Below are positions 16,371 through 27,092 of a stretch of 64,000 nucleotides of DNA, piece after piece. Origin of the DNA: Synechococcus sp. MU1642 (GTDB taxonomy: Bacteria > Cyanobacteriota > Cyanobacteriia > PCC-6307 > Cyanobiaceae); assembly GCF_020514115.1 (NCBI RefSeq), contig NZ_VTKZ01000002.1:1-64000 (forward strand), read 5' to 3'. Each line of letters begins with the position of its first letter. The stretch's first letter is position 1. Both the position numbers and the translations under genes were made by a program. The notes under the pieces were generated by a model that was given only the letters and a program-made list of their open reading frames with translations, had not been told where the DNA came from and made no database searches.

Positions 16371-17030
16371 ATGAGGGCTGAGATGACCCATCCGCTCAAG
16401 GCTGTTGTCGACCAGGTGGGACCCTCGAGCTGCCCCACCACACACAACTTTCACTGCCATACCGTCTGCAGCGACGGCAGCCTCGAACCGCTGGCCCTCA
16501 TTCAGCAGGCCACCGAGCGGGGGCTCCAGCATCTTGCGGTGACGGACCACCACAGCACCCAAGCCCATCAGGAGATCCAAGCCTGGCTGAAGCAGCAGCG
16601 CGGCACCGGTGCGGTGCTCCCCACGGTCTGGAGCGGCATGGAAATCAGTGCACTGCTGAAGGGATGCCTGGTTCATGTGCTCGCCCTTGGCTTCGAGCTG
16701 AACCACCCTGCGCTTCATCCCTACAACCGTGGTGATGCCGCTGTCGGTGAACCACTAAGGGCTGAGGCGGTTGTCAAGGCCATTCATGAAGCCGGTGGAT
16801 TGGCGGTGTTGGCCCATCCCGCCCGTTATCGCCTTGGTCATGGCGTGTTGATCGATGAGGCGGCTCGTCTCGGTTTCGATGGCGGTGAAGCCTGGTACGA
16901 CTACGACATGCAACCAACCTGGTCTGCCAGTCCCTTGATCTGTGAATCCATCGACCGTCAGCTGAGCAACCTTGGCCTTTTGCGTACGTGTGGCACCGAT
17001 ACCCATGGAATTGACCTTTGCGGCCGCTAA
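16371..17030 (+). CDS. PHP-domain phosphoesterase (YciV/RNase AM-like)
   Basis: ATG 16371 lies one base after the hemJ stop; an in-frame ATG at 16383 is an alternative. The 219-aa protein has the four PHP metal motifs: HCHTVCSDG, VTDHHST, a central Glu/His region, LAHPARY, and the late TDTHGID. Such enzymes hydrolyse phosphate esters; the E. coli relative removes 5'-nucleotides from RNA and 3',5'-bisphosphates. The exact substrate cannot be inferred. It is shorter than E. coli YciV (293 aa), ending soon after the last motif. Confidence 0.85.
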   Translation: MRAEMTHPLKAVVDQVGPSSCPTTHNFHCHTVCSDGSLEPLALIQQATERGLQHLAVTDHHSTQAHQEIQAWLKQQRGTGAVLPTVWSGMEISALLKGCLVHVLALGFELNHPALHPYNRGDAAVGEPLRAEAVVKAIHEAGGLAVLAHPARYRLGHGVLIDEAARLGFDGGEAWYDYDMQPTWSASPLICESIDRQLSNLGLLRTCGTDTHGIDLCGR

Positions 17031-17057
17031 GTTCATCTCATCTCAGTTCCGGTCGAC

Positions 17058-17612
17058 ATGGGCTTCTTGGATCGTCTGCTGAAAAAGGATTCCGCAGAGT
17101 CCGACTCCACGATTCAGCCACGCAAGCCAGCGAAGGAGAAGCCGGCCGAGTTCTTTCTTGATGCAGATTCCTCATCCTCACTGGGTGATGTGAACTACAT
17201 GCGTGAATCGAAGACGATTCGCCGAACCTTCCCGGGCACGGCCGCAAGCCCCGGAACTAAGGAACAGATCATGGAGGTGGCCGCTGAAACCGAGAAGCTC
17301 GAGAAGCGCAGCGAAGGCCTTGGGGGTGTGGTCAAGAAGGAAGAATCCGTCACCCTCAACGCGGGCATTCCCAAACCGGTGAAGAAAACCTTCGCTACGC
17401 AGGTGAGCACGGATGAGATGAGCAAGCGTCTCAAAGGCACGGCCATCACTGGTGTGAACACACCCGCTCCCGCAGATGCTGCTCCCGTCGGCCGCAAAGA
17501 AGAGTTGAAGCCCAAGGAGGAGCCGGTGGCCAAGGCAGGTTCTGCTGAGCCGTCCTCGAAGCCTGGATCGATCGATCCGTTCCGTCAGATGGTGCGTGAC
17601 CTCAACAAATAG
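17058..17612 (+). CDS. Conserved cyanobacterial protein, unknown function
   Basis: A 184-aa, Lys/Glu/Pro/Ala-rich, probably flexible protein without membrane segments. One well-formed block, 'LGDVNYMRESKTIRRTFPGT' (about residues 42-61), recalls a motif I associate with small cyanobacterial proteins of unknown role. The N-terminus MGFLDRLLKK could be an amphipathic helix, and the C-terminus PFRQMVRDLNK looks conserved. Its 3' end overlaps cobN on the opposite strand by 11 bp. Confidence 0.7.
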   Translation: MGFLDRLLKKDSAESDSTIQPRKPAKEKPAEFFLDADSSSSLGDVNYMRESKTIRRTFPGTAASPGTKEQIMEVAAETEKLEKRSEGLGGVVKKEESVTLNAGIPKPVKKTFATQVSTDEMSKRLKGTAITGVNTPAPADAAPVGRKEELKPKEEPVAKAGSAEPSSKPGSIDPFRQMVRDLNK

Positions 17613-20600
17613 GGCTGCCCCGTTCAATCTGGGCTTCGCTGCTGTTCACAAGGGTTTGCAGGTGAAGTAGCTGCTCATCCCTTGCCGTAGCCCAAAGTCC
17701 TCGATTGGAGGCCTCCAGCAGTCGTTCGGCCATGTCCCTCAGCACCCAGGGATTGCTTGTCTTTAGAAAGTCAAGAATCTGCGACTGGCTTAGCCACTCA
17801 TCACATAAAGCGCCATAACACCAATCGGGAACGCGATCGGTGGCGGCGTCGTAGGCAAACAGGTAATCAAGGCTGGCCCCCATCTCGAAGGCACCCTTGT
17901 AGCCGTGTCGCATCATTCCCTCGATCCAGCGGGGGTTGAGCATCCTGCTGCGCATCACCTTGTCCAGTTCCTTTTCGAGCCTGTGCAGGCGAGGCCGTTC
18001 GGAGCGGGAATGGTCCCCGAACCACAGTTGTGGACGTGCTCCTGATACCTCTTCTACCGCGGCACTCAGGCCACCCTGGAACTGGTAGTAGTCGTCGGAA
18101 TCGAGCAGATCGTGCTCGCGGTTGTCCTGGTTATGGAGAACAACCTGCACTCTGCCCAAGGCCTGCTCCAGGCCGGAACGATCCAGGCTGGGGGCGGAGC
18201 CACCGTCGTACGACCACTGGCTCCAGCTGAGGAAGGCTTGGCCCAGGTCTGCTCGGGATTCCCAGGCACCACTGTCGATCAGAGCCTGCAGACCGGCTCC
18301 ATAGGCACCGGGGGCGGATCCATAGATGCGGCCCTGGGGTCCCCCTTGACGGGTGAGTTCGGCAAGGGGGTTGATTTCATCCGGTTCATCGAGGGCCGCA
18401 ATCATCGACTGGGCCTGATGCACCCAGCCCACCAATTGGGGAAAGGCATCGCGGAACAGTCCGGAGATGCGCAGCACCACATCCACCCGTGGTCGCCCCA
18501 GCAAGCGGGGCGGGATTACCTCCAGGTCCACCAGCCTTCGAGTAGGGCCATCCCAGACCGGTCGAACACCCATCAGGGCCAGCAGTTGGGCGATGTCTTC
18601 TCCGCCATTTCGCATCGTGGCCGTTCCCCAGACCGATAACGCCAGATGGCGCAGCGGCTCCCCCTGCTCCAGTAGATGGAGATCCAGCAACTGCTCCGAT
18701 GAGCGTCGCCCCAGGTCCCAGGCGGCTTCCGTGGGCAAGCCCCGTAGATCGACGGAATAGAAATTCCGGCCTGTGGGCAGCACATCTGGGCGGCCGCGAC
18801 TCGGAGCTCCTGAAGGTCCAGCAGCAATGCGCTGCCCCTGAATGCCTCGAAGGAACGCCGCTTTTTCGGCTGCGGCACAGCCGCTTAAGCGGGGCCAGAG
18901 GTCGTTGCGCAGGTTCAGCAGGCAGGGATCCTCCGGGTTCCAGGTCCGGAAGGGTTCCGCCATCCCTTCGCACTGTTCCCCATGAACGACCTGACGGATC
19001 AACAACTGAGCCTGTTGCTCCAGCCACGCACAACCATCTCCCACCCGTCGGCAGTTCGATCCGCCCAGAACCCTCAGGCGGGCCTGGTCCGCCTCCGAGA
19101 GCTTGTCGCCTTCGTCCTGTTGCCAGGGGTCAAAGCCCAGACCACCCTGCAGGGCCATGGCTTGCAGCAAGCCTGGCTGTCCCTGCCTGGGGGGACGGGC
19201 CAGGGCAACCAGTAGTTCGTCGGCAGCTTCTGCCGACGGCGCAACGCCGAAGCGATGCAGGCCCGTGCGGATCTGCGATTCCTTCAGCTCGCAGAGATAG
19301 GTCTCCGCCTGATCCAGACACCTCTCCAGCAGCTCCGGTTGTCGGCGAATCTCCTCTTCGCTGGGGATTCCAGGCCAGTTGAGGTCGAGCAAGCTGGCAT
19401 GCACCGACTGTTCCAGCACCTGGGCCCTCTGCCCCCCCAGTTGGCGAACCTCCACCAGTTCATCGAGCAGCCCCTCCAACCGCTGCAGTGGTCCGTGCAA
19501 CCCAGCACGACCCAAGGGCGGTGTGAGGTGGTCCAGCACCACGGCGTGACCGCGACGCTTGGCCTGAGATCCTTCGCCGGGGTCGTTGACGATGAAGGGG
19601 TAGAGATGTGGGATGGTGCCGAGAGCTAGGCCAGGGCCGCAGGCATCGCTCAACCCCACCGACTTGCCCGGCAGCCATTCCGCACTGCCGTGCTTGCCAA
19701 CGTGCAGCATTACCTGGGTATGATGCACGCTGCGCAGCCATAGGTACTGGGCCAGATACCGGTGGGGTGGCGGTAGATCCGGTGAGTGGAGATCGGCGAT
19801 CTGGTCGGCGTCATAGCCGCGATCCGGCTGGATCAGTACCACCACATGACCGAAGCGCAGGCCGTGAACGGCAAACCCCTGGTTTGGATCCAGATCGCAG
19901 GCGGTCTCCGGAGGCCCCCATCGGGATTCGATCAAGCGTCGAGCCGACTCCGGAACGGTGCCCCACCACTTCTGATAAGTGGTGAGGGGCAGATGATCCA
20001 GCGGTGGACGGTGCTGTCCCTCCGGTGCATTGGTACGACCGGCCAACAGTTGTTGCATCAAGTCATCGCCTGTACTCGGCAAGGCATCCGTGCCCAGGTC
20101 ATGGCCTGCGTCCGCCAACCACCGGAGCATCCGCGCTGTGCTGTCCGGTGTATCGAGGCCAACACCATTGGCCACACGCCCATCGCGCACGGGATAGTTG
20201 GCCAACACCATGGCGATGCGCCGGTCGGCGCAGGAGGTCTGGCGCAGCTCCACCCAGCGACGGCTGTGTTCCACCAGCCAGGCCAGCCCCTTTTGATCCG
20301 GCTGTAGACAAGGAATGGCGGTAGCCAGAGGTCCACTCGCCTGCCGGTGCTCACGAAAACTGCAGGGCCGCGAGGTGATCCGGGCATCCAGCTCAGGCAT
20401 CACTACTTGCAGGGATAGATCCATCGGATTGAGCCCCTGGCTGCTCTCCAGCCACTGGGTACGGCTGCGGCTGCTACTGAGCAGTTGCAACACCGGTCGA
20501 TCCAGCAGATCCCAGAGCGGGCTGCCCAAGCCGGCCTGTTCTGACTGCACCGAGGCAAAGGACGTTCCTGTGATCACGAGCTCAGCGTTTTGCTGTTCCA

Positions 20601-21330
20601 ACAGGTCGTGGACGCCGGCCTGCACCGCCGGGTCTCTCAAGCTGCTGACCCAGAGCAGACAGGGCCGCAGTCCCTGTTGTCGCAGTGCGGCCGTGAGTTC
20701 ATCCGCCAGGTCTAGATCTCCGGCCTGAAACTGAGCTCGATAGAGCACCACCCCAACGGCGGTCCCCGGTTCATCGCGCCAATCCCAGGGCATCGGATCG
20801 GGGCAAGGCACCACCGCGACGCTGTCTGGTGATGGGGGGCTGCCCTCCATCAGGGCCTCGAGGACCTTCAAGAACTGCCCCATGTTGTCGATGCCGCCTT
20901 CCCTCAGCAGTGACGACAGCTGATCCGCTAGTTCAGCAGTGCAGGAGCCCAGCCCATGCAGTTCGTTGCTCTGATCGGCAGTTCCGGAAAGGACAATCAG
21001 TTGCCGCTGCGTCGCTTCGGCGCGCCAGCGCTGCAGTTGCTCTAGGCCGTAGCTCCAGTGCCCACGACTGCCGAGCAGCCGCACCACAATCAACCTCGCC
21101 GCCTGGGCGGTGGTGTTGAGGTAGTGGTCCAGCTGCGCTGGGTGGTCAAGGCAGCTCAGGGGCAATGCCCGGATCTGATCGTTCCAGGCTGGATTGCTAG
21201 GCAGGCTGGCGTCGAGGCAGCTGATGTCGGTGCCTGCGCTCGTGAGGAACAGCACGTCCGCGCCCGGCTGCTCGACCAGCACCACATCTTCCGGTGGGTC
21301 CAGACCCGGACAGGTGGCAAGGCGATGCAT
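17602..21330 (-). CDS. cobN: Cobaltochelatase subunit CobN
   Basis: The large subunit that inserts cobalt into hydrogenobyrinate a,c-diamide in aerobic-type B12 synthesis; relative of the magnesium chelatase subunit ChlH. At 1242 aa it has the expected size. Recognisable blocks include HTQVMLHVGKHGSAEWLPG and 'LPHLYPFIVNDPGEGSQAKRR' in the central part, plus SAPGAYGAGLQALID near the C-terminus. CobS/CobT partners are not in the window; ChlI/ChlD may serve, by family knowledge. It is divergent from ilvE across only 66 bases, and convergent with the preceding gene. With cobU and metH it forms a B12 theme in this window. Confidence 0.95.
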   Translation of the reverse strand: MHRLATCPGLDPPEDVVLVEQPGADVLFLTSAGTDISCLDASLPSNPAWNDQIRALPLSCLDHPAQLDHYLNTTAQAARLIVVRLLGSRGHWSYGLEQLQRWRAEATQRQLIVLSGTADQSNELHGLGSCTAELADQLSSLLREGGIDNMGQFLKVLEALMEGSPPSPDSVAVVPCPDPMPWDWRDEPGTAVGVVLYRAQFQAGDLDLADELTAALRQQGLRPCLLWVSSLRDPAVQAGVHDLLEQQNAELVITGTSFASVQSEQAGLGSPLWDLLDRPVLQLLSSSRSRTQWLESSQGLNPMDLSLQVVMPELDARITSRPCSFREHRQASGPLATAIPCLQPDQKGLAWLVEHSRRWVELRQTSCADRRIAMVLANYPVRDGRVANGVGLDTPDSTARMLRWLADAGHDLGTDALPSTGDDLMQQLLAGRTNAPEGQHRPPLDHLPLTTYQKWWGTVPESARRLIESRWGPPETACDLDPNQGFAVHGLRFGHVVVLIQPDRGYDADQIADLHSPDLPPPHRYLAQYLWLRSVHHTQVMLHVGKHGSAEWLPGKSVGLSDACGPGLALGTIPHLYPFIVNDPGEGSQAKRRGHAVVLDHLTPPLGRAGLHGPLQRLEGLLDELVEVRQLGGQRAQVLEQSVHASLLDLNWPGIPSEEEIRRQPELLERCLDQAETYLCELKESQIRTGLHRFGVAPSAEAADELLVALARPPRQGQPGLLQAMALQGGLGFDPWQQDEGDKLSEADQARLRVLGGSNCRRVGDGCAWLEQQAQLLIRQVVHGEQCEGMAEPFRTWNPEDPCLLNLRNDLWPRLSGCAAAEKAAFLRGIQGQRIAAGPSGAPSRGRPDVLPTGRNFYSVDLRGLPTEAAWDLGRRSSEQLLDLHLLEQGEPLRHLALSVWGTATMRNGGEDIAQLLALMGVRPVWDGPTRRLVDLEVIPPRLLGRPRVDVVLRISGLFRDAFPQLVGWVHQAQSMIAALDEPDEINPLAELTRQGGPQGRIYGSAPGAYGAGLQALIDSGAWESRADLGQAFLSWSQWSYDGGSAPSLDRSGLEQALGRVQVVLHNQDNREHDLLDSDDYYQFQGGLSAAVEEVSGARPQLWFGDHSRSERPRLHRLEKELDKVMRSRMLNPRWIEGMMRHGYKGAFEMGASLDYLFAYDAATDRVPDWCYGALCDEWLSQSQILDFLKTSNPWVLRDMAERLLEASNRGLWATARDEQLLHLQTLVNSSEAQIERGSPIC

Positions 21331-21396
21331 AACCCCATTCTCCGTCTTTGCGGTGACCGGTGGTGAGAAGATTCAGCGGTCGGGTCCATCACGGTG

Positions 21397-22311
21397 ATGC
21401 ATCAGTTCCTGCCCTATGCCTGGTTCCAGGGCCAGTGCGTTCCCTTCGAGGAGGCCAGGATCTCCATTGCCACCCATGCGCTGCACTACGGCACCGGTGC
21501 CTTCGGCGGCATGCGTGCTATTCCCGATCCCGAGAACAGCAACAAAATGCTGCTGTTCCGCGCTGATCGTCACGCCCGACGTCTCAGCCAAAGTGCCAGG
21601 TTGTTGCTGACTGATCTGAGTGAGGAGACGATCCTCTCGGCTCTCACCGCGATGCTGCAGGCCAACAAGCCTGACCAGCCCATCTATCTGCGGCCCTTTG
21701 TTTACACCAGCGATCTGGGCATCGCCCCGCGCCTGCACAACATTGAGACTGATTTCCTGATTTACGGACTCCCTTTGGGGGATTACCTGTCCCCGGAGGG
21801 GGTGAGCTGCCGAATCAGCAGCTGGACCCGCCAGGAGGACCGCTCTCTGCCGCTGCGCGGCAAGATCTCAGGCGCCTACATCACAAGTTCGCTGGCCAAG
21901 ACTGAAGCCGTTCAGAGCGGTTTCGACGAAGCCTTGCTTTTGAACAGTCGCGGGAAGATCAGTGAAGCCAGTGGCATGAACCTGTTCCTGGTGCGTGATG
22001 GCCAACTGATCACGCCTGGAGTGGATCAGGACATCCTCGAGGGCATCACCCGCGCCAGCGTGATTGAGCTGGCCAAAGCGATGGACATCCCTGTGATTGA
22101 ACGTCCGGTCGACAAAACCGAGTTGTTCATCGCCGATGAAGTGTTCCTTTCCGGCACGGCCGCCAAGGTGACGCCGATTCGTCAGATCGAATCCACGGTG
22201 CTGAATGCCAAGCGGCCTGTGATGGATGCGCTGAAGGCCAAGCTTGTGGGGATCACCGAAGGGCGGGACCCCGCCTATGAGCACTGGGTGACTCGAATTC
22301 CGATTTCCTGA
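21397..22311 (+). CDS. ilvE: Branched-chain amino acid aminotransferase
   Basis: PLP enzyme (fold type IV) for the last step of Leu, Ile and Val synthesis. The protein has HALHYGTGAFGGMRA near the N-terminus and the PLP-lysine region GKISGAYITSSLAKTEA. It also has GKISEASGMNLFLV and the later FLSGTAAKVTPI phosphate-binding loop. ATG 21397 gives 304 aa; a GTG one codon upstream is also possible. Divergent from cobN, so the 66-bp gap must contain both promoters. Confidence 0.95.
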   Translation: MHQFLPYAWFQGQCVPFEEARISIATHALHYGTGAFGGMRAIPDPENSNKMLLFRADRHARRLSQSARLLLTDLSEETILSALTAMLQANKPDQPIYLRPFVYTSDLGIAPRLHNIETDFLIYGLPLGDYLSPEGVSCRISSWTRQEDRSLPLRGKISGAYITSSLAKTEAVQSGFDEALLLNSRGKISEASGMNLFLVRDGQLITPGVDQDILEGITRASVIELAKAMDIPVIERPVDKTELFIADEVFLSGTAAKVTPIRQIESTVLNAKRPVMDALKAKLVGITEGRDPAYEHWVTRIPIS

Positions 22312-22374
22312 AGGAACAGCCTGAAGTTCGTCCTGAGCTTTTCTTAAGATCAGACCCTCTTCTGGGGTGCATTG

Positions 22375-25300
22375 ATGGTGGTGACGCAGGCAGATCGGCA
22401 AGCCACCACCTCTGCATTTCTCAATTACATGCATGGGCCGCAGCGCCCTGTGCTGGTGTTCGACGGCGCCACAGGCACCAGCCTTCAGGGTCTGGGGCTA
22501 ACCGCGGATGATTTCGGTGGTCCTGAGCTGGAGGGCTGCAACGAGAATCTTGCGGTCACCAAACCGGATGCTGTCAAGGCTGTACATCGCCAGTTCCTCG
22601 AGGTGGGCTGCGATGTCATCGAGACCGACACCTTCGGGGCTGCATCAATCGTGCTGGCGGAATACGGCCTGGAAGACAAGGCCTTCGAGCTGAACAAGCG
22701 GGCAGCCGAGCTGGCCCGGGAGATGGCTGATGAATTCAGCACTCCTGAGAAGCCTCGCTTCGTGGCAGGTTCCATGGGACCCACCACCAAGCTGCCCACC
22801 CTCGGCCACATTGATTTCGACACAATGCGGGACTCGTTCCGCGAGCAGGCTGAGGGACTGATCGCCGGCAACGTCGACCTGTTTATCGTCGAAACCTGTC
22901 AGGACGTGCTGCAGATCAAGGCAGCTCTCCAGGGCATCGAAGAGGCCTTTGCCGCCACAGGTGAGCGGCGGGCCCTAATGGTGTCGGTGACGATGGAAAC
23001 CACGGGCACCATGCTCGTTGGCACGGATATCGCTGCCGTGGTGTCGATCCTTGAGCCGTTCCCGATCGACATTCTCGGCCTGAACTGCGCCACCGGTCCG
23101 GAGCAGATGAAGGAGCACATTCGCTATCTCTCCGAGCATTCCCCCTTCACCGTCAGCTGCATTCCCAATGCCGGTCTGCCGGAAAACGTTGGCGGTGTGG
23201 CCCATTACCGCCTCACGCCAGTGGAGCTGAAGATGCAGCTCATGCACTTCGTTGAAGACCTCGGCGTTCAGGTGATTGGTGGTTGCTGCGGCACCACTCC
23301 CGCCCACATCGGCAGCCTGGCGGAACTGGCGCAGGAGCTCAAGCCCGCACCGCGCCCCTCCCGCTGGGATCGCGCCAGCGCAGAAGATGTACGCCCCAGC
23401 CTCAATTACGAGCCCGCCGCGTCATCCATCTATGGCGTCACGCCATACCACCAGGACAACTCTTTCCTGATCATTGGTGAGCGGCTCAATGCCAGCGGCA
23501 GCCGCAAGGTCCGCGAACTGCTTGCAGAGGACGACTGGGACGGGCTGGTTTCGGTGGCCCGCGGCCAGGTGAAGGAAAATGCTCACGTGCTCGATGTCAA
23601 CGTCGACTACGTCGGTCGCGATGGCGAACGGGATATGCACGACCTGGTGAGCCGTCTGGTCACCAACGTCAACCTGCCCCTAATGCTCGACTCCACCGAG
23701 TGGCAGAAGATGGAGGCGGGCCTGAAGGTGGCTGGTGGAAAGTGCATCCTCAACTCCACTAACTACGAAGACGGTGACGAGCGCTTCTTCAAGGTTTTGG
23801 AGCTTGCTCGCCGCTACGGCGCCGCTGTTGTGGTCGGCACGATCGACGAAGACGGTATGGCCAGAACGGCCGAGAAGAAGTTCGCGATCGCCCAGCGGGC
23901 TTATCGCGATGCCCTGGAGTTCGGGATCCCGGCCCACGAGATCTTCTATGACCCTCTGGCACTTCCCATCTCCACTGGCATCGAGGAAGACCGTCTAAAT
24001 GGTCGCGCCACCGTGGATGCCATCCGGATGATCCGTGAGAACCTCCCTGGTGTGCACGTAGTGCTCGGGGTCAGCAATGTAAGTTTCGGCTTGTCACCGG
24101 CGGCCCGGATCACCCTCAATTCGGTCTTCCTCCACGACTGCTGTGAAGCCGGCATGGATTCGGCCATCGTCAGCCCCGCCAAGATTCTTCCGTTGATCAA
24201 GATCAGCGATGACCACCACAAGGTGTGTCGAGATTTGATCAATGACAACCGCCGTTTCAAAGACGGCATCTGCGTCTACGACCCGCTCACCGAACTCACC
24301 AAGCTGTTTGAGGGAGTAAGCACCAAGGAAGCCCGTGCTTCTGGCCCCTCACTGGCAGATTTGCCCATTGAGGAACGGCTCAAGCAGCACATCATTGATG
24401 GGGAGCGCATCGGCCTTGAGCCCTCTCTAGACGAGGCGCTGCAGACCTATCCCCCTCTGCAGATCATCAACACCTTCCTGCTTGATGGCATGAAGGTGGT
24501 GGGTGAATTGTTCGGCAGCGGCCAGATGCAGCTTCCCTTCGTTCTGCAAAGTGCTGAGACGATGAAATCCGCTGTGGCTCACCTGGAGCCGCACATGGAG
24601 AAAGGAGAGGGTCAGAGCACGAGTAAGGGCAAGTTCCTGATCGCCACGGTGAAGGGTGATGTCCACGACATCGGCAAAAACCTGGTGGACATCATTCTCA
24701 CCAACAACGGTTTTGAGGTGATCAACCTTGGCATCAAGCAGAGCTGTGACGCGATCGTTGAGGCCCAGCGTGAGCACCAGGCCGATTGCATCGCCATGAG
24801 CGGTCTGCTGGTGAAATCCACGGCCTTCATGAAGGACAACCTCAAGGCCTTCAACGATGCGGGGATTGATGTTCCTGTGATCCTCGGCGGTGCGGCCCTG
24901 ACACCGCGCTTCGTCAATAAGGATTGCCGCGAGGTTTACGACGGCAAAGTGATCTACGGCCGTGATGCCTTCGCTGATTTGCGCTTCATGGATGCGTTGA
25001 TGGACGCGAAGCGGAGCGATAACTGGACCAACACCCAGGGCTTTCTGGCTGATGCCCCACAAGGAGTTGGCCTGGATGAAGAGTCGACAACCTCCGAGAC
25101 CGTTGAGGAGACATCCGCCTCCACAACGGATGCTCCAGTAGTGGATCTGCCACCGTTGAGCTCGGATCGTTCGGTCGCCGTCCCCGCTGAAAGCGCACCG
25201 GTGCCGCCCTTCCTGGGTTCTGCTGTGATCACCGAGGCCGACATCGACATCGCTGAGGTCTTCCGCTACCTCGACCGCAATGCTCTCTTTGCCGGCCAGT

Positions 25301-26001
25301 GGATGCTCCGCAAAACTAAGGAACAGAGCCGTGACGATTACGAGGCGATGCTGGCGGAGAAGGCAGAGCCCGTGCTGCAGGAGTGGATGCAGCGCTGTAT
25401 TAACGAGTCACTTTTAACCCCCCGGGCGGTTTACGGCTACTTCCCTGCTGGCCGTGATGGCAACAGCCTTCGGGTGTTCGATGCTGATGGCACGCGGCAA
25501 CTCGGACGTTTTGATCTTCCCCGTCAGCGTTCTGGCAACCGCTACTGCATTGCCGATTTCTTTGACGATCTGGACTCTGATGGACGCCCTACGGACGTGC
25601 TGCCGATGCAGGCTGTGACCATGGGCCACAAGGCCTCCTTGGTGGCCCAGGAGTTGTTCAAAGGCGATCGCTACAGCGACTACCTGTACTTCCACGGCCT
25701 TGCGGTGCAGATGGCCGAAGCGATGGCTGAATGGGTCCACGCACGCATTCGCTACGAACTTGGCTTCGCTGATGCTGACGGCATGGCATTGCGGGATGTG
25801 CTAGCCCAGCGTTATCGCGGTAGTCGTTACTCCTTCGGCTACCCAGCCTGCCCCAACGTCTCTGATTCCAGGCAGCAGCTGGAATGGCTCGGCGCCGACC
25901 GGATCGGTCTCAGCATGGACGAGAGCGACCAGCTCGAACCGGAGCAAAGCACCACAGCATTGGTGGCTCTCCATCCCCAGGCGCGTTACTTCAGCGCCTA
26001 A
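22375..26001 (+). CDS. metH: Cobalamin-dependent methionine synthase
   Basis: Transfers methyl from methyltetrahydrofolate to homocysteine through B12. All four modules are visible. The homocysteine domain has zinc cysteines in LGLNCATGP and GGCCGTTP. The pterin-binding domain includes '[17 protein letters not shown]'. The B12 domain has the His ligand in [10 protein letters not shown]. The C-terminal reactivation domain has [11 protein letters not shown] Ser/Thr/Pro-rich linker of about 50 residues (near 905-950) separates the last two. Length is 1208 aa from ATG 22375; the preceding TTG is an alternative. No B12 riboswitch was recognised in the short upstream gap. It makes the host dependent on the B12 it appears able to synthesise. 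Confidence 0.97.
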   Translation: MVVTQADRQATTSAFLNYMHGPQRPVLVFDGATGTSLQGLGLTADDFGGPELEGCNENLAVTKPDAVKAVHRQFLEVGCDVIETDTFGAASIVLAEYGLEDKAFELNKRAAELAREMADEFSTPEKPRFVAGSMGPTTKLPTLGHIDFDTMRDSFREQAEGLIAGNVDLFIVETCQDVLQIKAALQGIEEAFAATGERRALMVSVTMETTGTMLVGTDIAAVVSILEPFPIDILGLNCATGPEQMKEHIRYLSEHSPFTVSCIPNAGLPENVGGVAHYRLTPVELKMQLMHFVEDLGVQVIGGCCGTTPAHIGSLAELAQELKPAPRPSRWDRASAEDVRPSLNYEPAASSIYGVTPYHQDNSFLIIGERLNASGSRKVRELLAEDDWDGLVSVARGQVKENAHVLDVNVDYVGRDGERDMHDLVSRLVTNVNLPLMLDSTEWQKMEAGLKVAGGKCILNSTNYEDGDERFFKVLELARRYGAAVVVGTIDEDGMARTAEKKFAIAQRAYRDALEFGIPAHEIFYDPLALPISTGIEEDRLNGRATVDAIRMIRENLPGVHVVLGVSNVSFGLSPAARITLNSVFLHDCCEAGMDSAIVSPAKILPLIKISDDHHKVCRDLINDNRRFKDGICVYDPLTELTKLFEGVSTKEARASGPSLADLPIEERLKQHIIDGERIGLEPSLDEALQTYPPLQIINTFLLDGMKVVGELFGSGQMQLPFVLQSAETMKSAVAHLEPHMEKGEGQSTSKGKFLIATVKGDVHDIGKNLVDIILTNNGFEVINLGIKQSCDAIVEAQREHQADCIAMSGLLVKSTAFMKDNLKAFNDAGIDVPVILGGAALTPRFVNKDCREVYDGKVIYGRDAFADLRFMDALMDAKRSDNWTNTQGFLADAPQGVGLDEESTTSETVEETSASTTDAPVVDLPPLSSDRSVAVPAESAPVPPFLGSAVITEADIDIAEVFRYLDRNALFAGQWMLRKTKEQSRDDYEAMLAEKAEPVLQEWMQRCINESLLTPRAVYGYFPAGRDGNSLRVFDADGTRQLGRFDLPRQRSGNRYCIADFFDDLDSDGRPTDVLPMQAVTMGHKASLVAQELFKGDRYSDYLYFHGLAVQMAEAMAEWVHARIRYELGFADADGMALRDVLAQRYRGSRYSFGYPACPNVSDSRQQLEWLGADRIGLSMDESDQLEPEQSTTALVALHPQARYFSA

Positions 26002-26047
26002 GCCTGAGGGGGGTCCCATAGCCTGAGGCGCCCTGTTTCTGCTCACC

Positions 26048-26320
26048 ATGGCCATTGCCGGACCGGATGGTGTCGATGCCGCCATCACAGCGGGTGTCGA
26101 TCTTGATGGAAGTCCCATACCTGAAGCGATGCTCGCTCTCTACAACCAGGTGATGGATCTGGAAAGTCAGCGCGCTCGCAGTGGTGTTCTGAAATCGATG
26201 CGCAACCGGGTGGTCAAGACCGGAGCCAAGCATTTCGACCAGGAAACGCTCAATAAGAGGCTCCAGGAGGCCGGATGGGACGGTCTGAAGGACAAGGAGA
26301 TCGCTTTCTTCTACGGATGA
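26048..26320 (+). CDS. DUF4090 family protein
   Basis: A 90-aa soluble protein matching DUF4090, a small family seen in cyanobacteria: 'GVDLDGSPIPEAMLALYNQVMDLE', then 'RSGVLKSMRNRVVKTGAKHF', ending in KDKEIAFFYG. Function is unknown. The ATG at 26048 gives the conserved start. It lies 46 bases after metH and could be on the same transcript, but a functional link is not implied. Confidence 0.85.
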   Translation: MAIAGPDGVDAAITAGVDLDGSPIPEAMLALYNQVMDLESQRARSGVLKSMRNRVVKTGAKHFDQETLNKRLQEAGWDGLKDKEIAFFYG

Positions 26321-26354
26321 TCTCCTGCTGACGGAGACACAGCCTCTGCCGGGC

Positions 26355-26585
26355 TCAGTCCTGGCAGAGCTTTTCCATTGTGTCGATTACCTCTTGCTGA
26401 AACGATTCCAGGGCATTGGACTCGCTCAGATCAAGGCCTTCGCCAGCAGCGTTCTGGGCCAGGTCCTGGAAATGAAAGGCTCCCTCTCCATTGGCCAGGA
26501 ACTCGATCGCCGAGCTTTCTCCGCTCTCGCGAAACGCATCGCAGAGCGCCAGAAACGCAGCGTCTTCAGTGAACTCCCAATCCAT
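26355..26585 (-). CDS. Small acidic protein, unknown
   Basis: A 76-aa, strongly acidic, helical-looking protein starting MDWEFTEDAAFLALCDAF. No family is recognised. No strong ribosome-binding site precedes the ATG at 26585. It is convergent with the DUF4090 gene (34 bases apart). The residue pattern is protein-like and not a shadow of any gene on the other strand, which supports it as real. Confidence 0.6.
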   Translation of the reverse strand: MDWEFTEDAAFLALCDAFRESGESSAIEFLANGEGAFHFQDLAQNAAGEGLDLSESNALESFQQEVIDTMEKLCQD

Positions 26586-26696
26586 CGAGTGGACATGACT
26601 GAAAGACCTTTAACCCGCTCCCCCAGGGGTTCGTCAACTGTCTGAAGTCAAAATGTGCCAGTCCTTGGGCAGACTCCCCCTTGATTCAGCGCTCAG

Positions 26697-27092
26697 ATGT
26701 CCAGCAGTAGCCCCGAATTTCCGCCGGCCAGGAACGTTCTTGGCGACCCATTACAGATCTGCAGTTGTGAGCCGATGACGGGTTGGTATCGCAATGGTCT
26801 CTGCCAAACCGATCCATCGGATCTCGGCCAGCACAGCATCTGCTGCGTGATGACCGAGCAATTTCTTAGTTACAGCAAGGCCCAGGGCAATGATCTGACC
26901 ACTCCCATGCCCGCCTTTCAGTTCCCGGGCTTGAAACCTGGGGACCACTGGTGCGTCTGTGCGCCGCGTTGGAAGCAGGCCTACGAAGATGGCGTCGCAC
27001 CGCTGGTGCGCTTGGAAGCAACGGAAGACACGGCCCTGAACGTGGTCAGCCTTGAGCAGCTGAAGCAGCACGCTTACCAATCGATCGACTGA
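26697..27092 (+). CDS. DUF2237 family protein
   Basis: A 131-aa protein matching DUF2237. The start is NVLGDPLQICSCEPMTGWYRNG, followed by the conserved 'HSICCVMTEQFLSYSKAQGNDL' and 'FPGLKPGDHWCVCAPRW', and it ends in a segment bearing VSLEQLKQHA. Several invariant cysteines (about Cys22, Cys24, Cys49, Cys50, Cys85, Cys87) suggest metal binding or redox, but the family has no known function. The 3' end overlaps the convergent dehydrogenase by 19 bp. Confidence 0.88.
   Translation: MSSSSPEFPPARNVLGDPLQICSCEPMTGWYRNGLCQTDPSDLGQHSICCVMTEQFLSYSKAQGNDLTTPMPAFQFPGLKPGDHWCVCAPRWKQAYEDGVAPLVRLEATEDTALNVVSLEQLKQHAYQSID

Noticed and set aside
18699-19382. Plus-strand open frame (227 codons) within cobN
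   Set aside because: Pro/Arg/Gly-rich antisense shadow of cobN, typical of GC-rich DNA.
22312-22374. Possible cobalamin riboswitch before metH
   Set aside because: The 63-base gap is too short for the full riboswitch, and no B12-box-like sequence was recognised.
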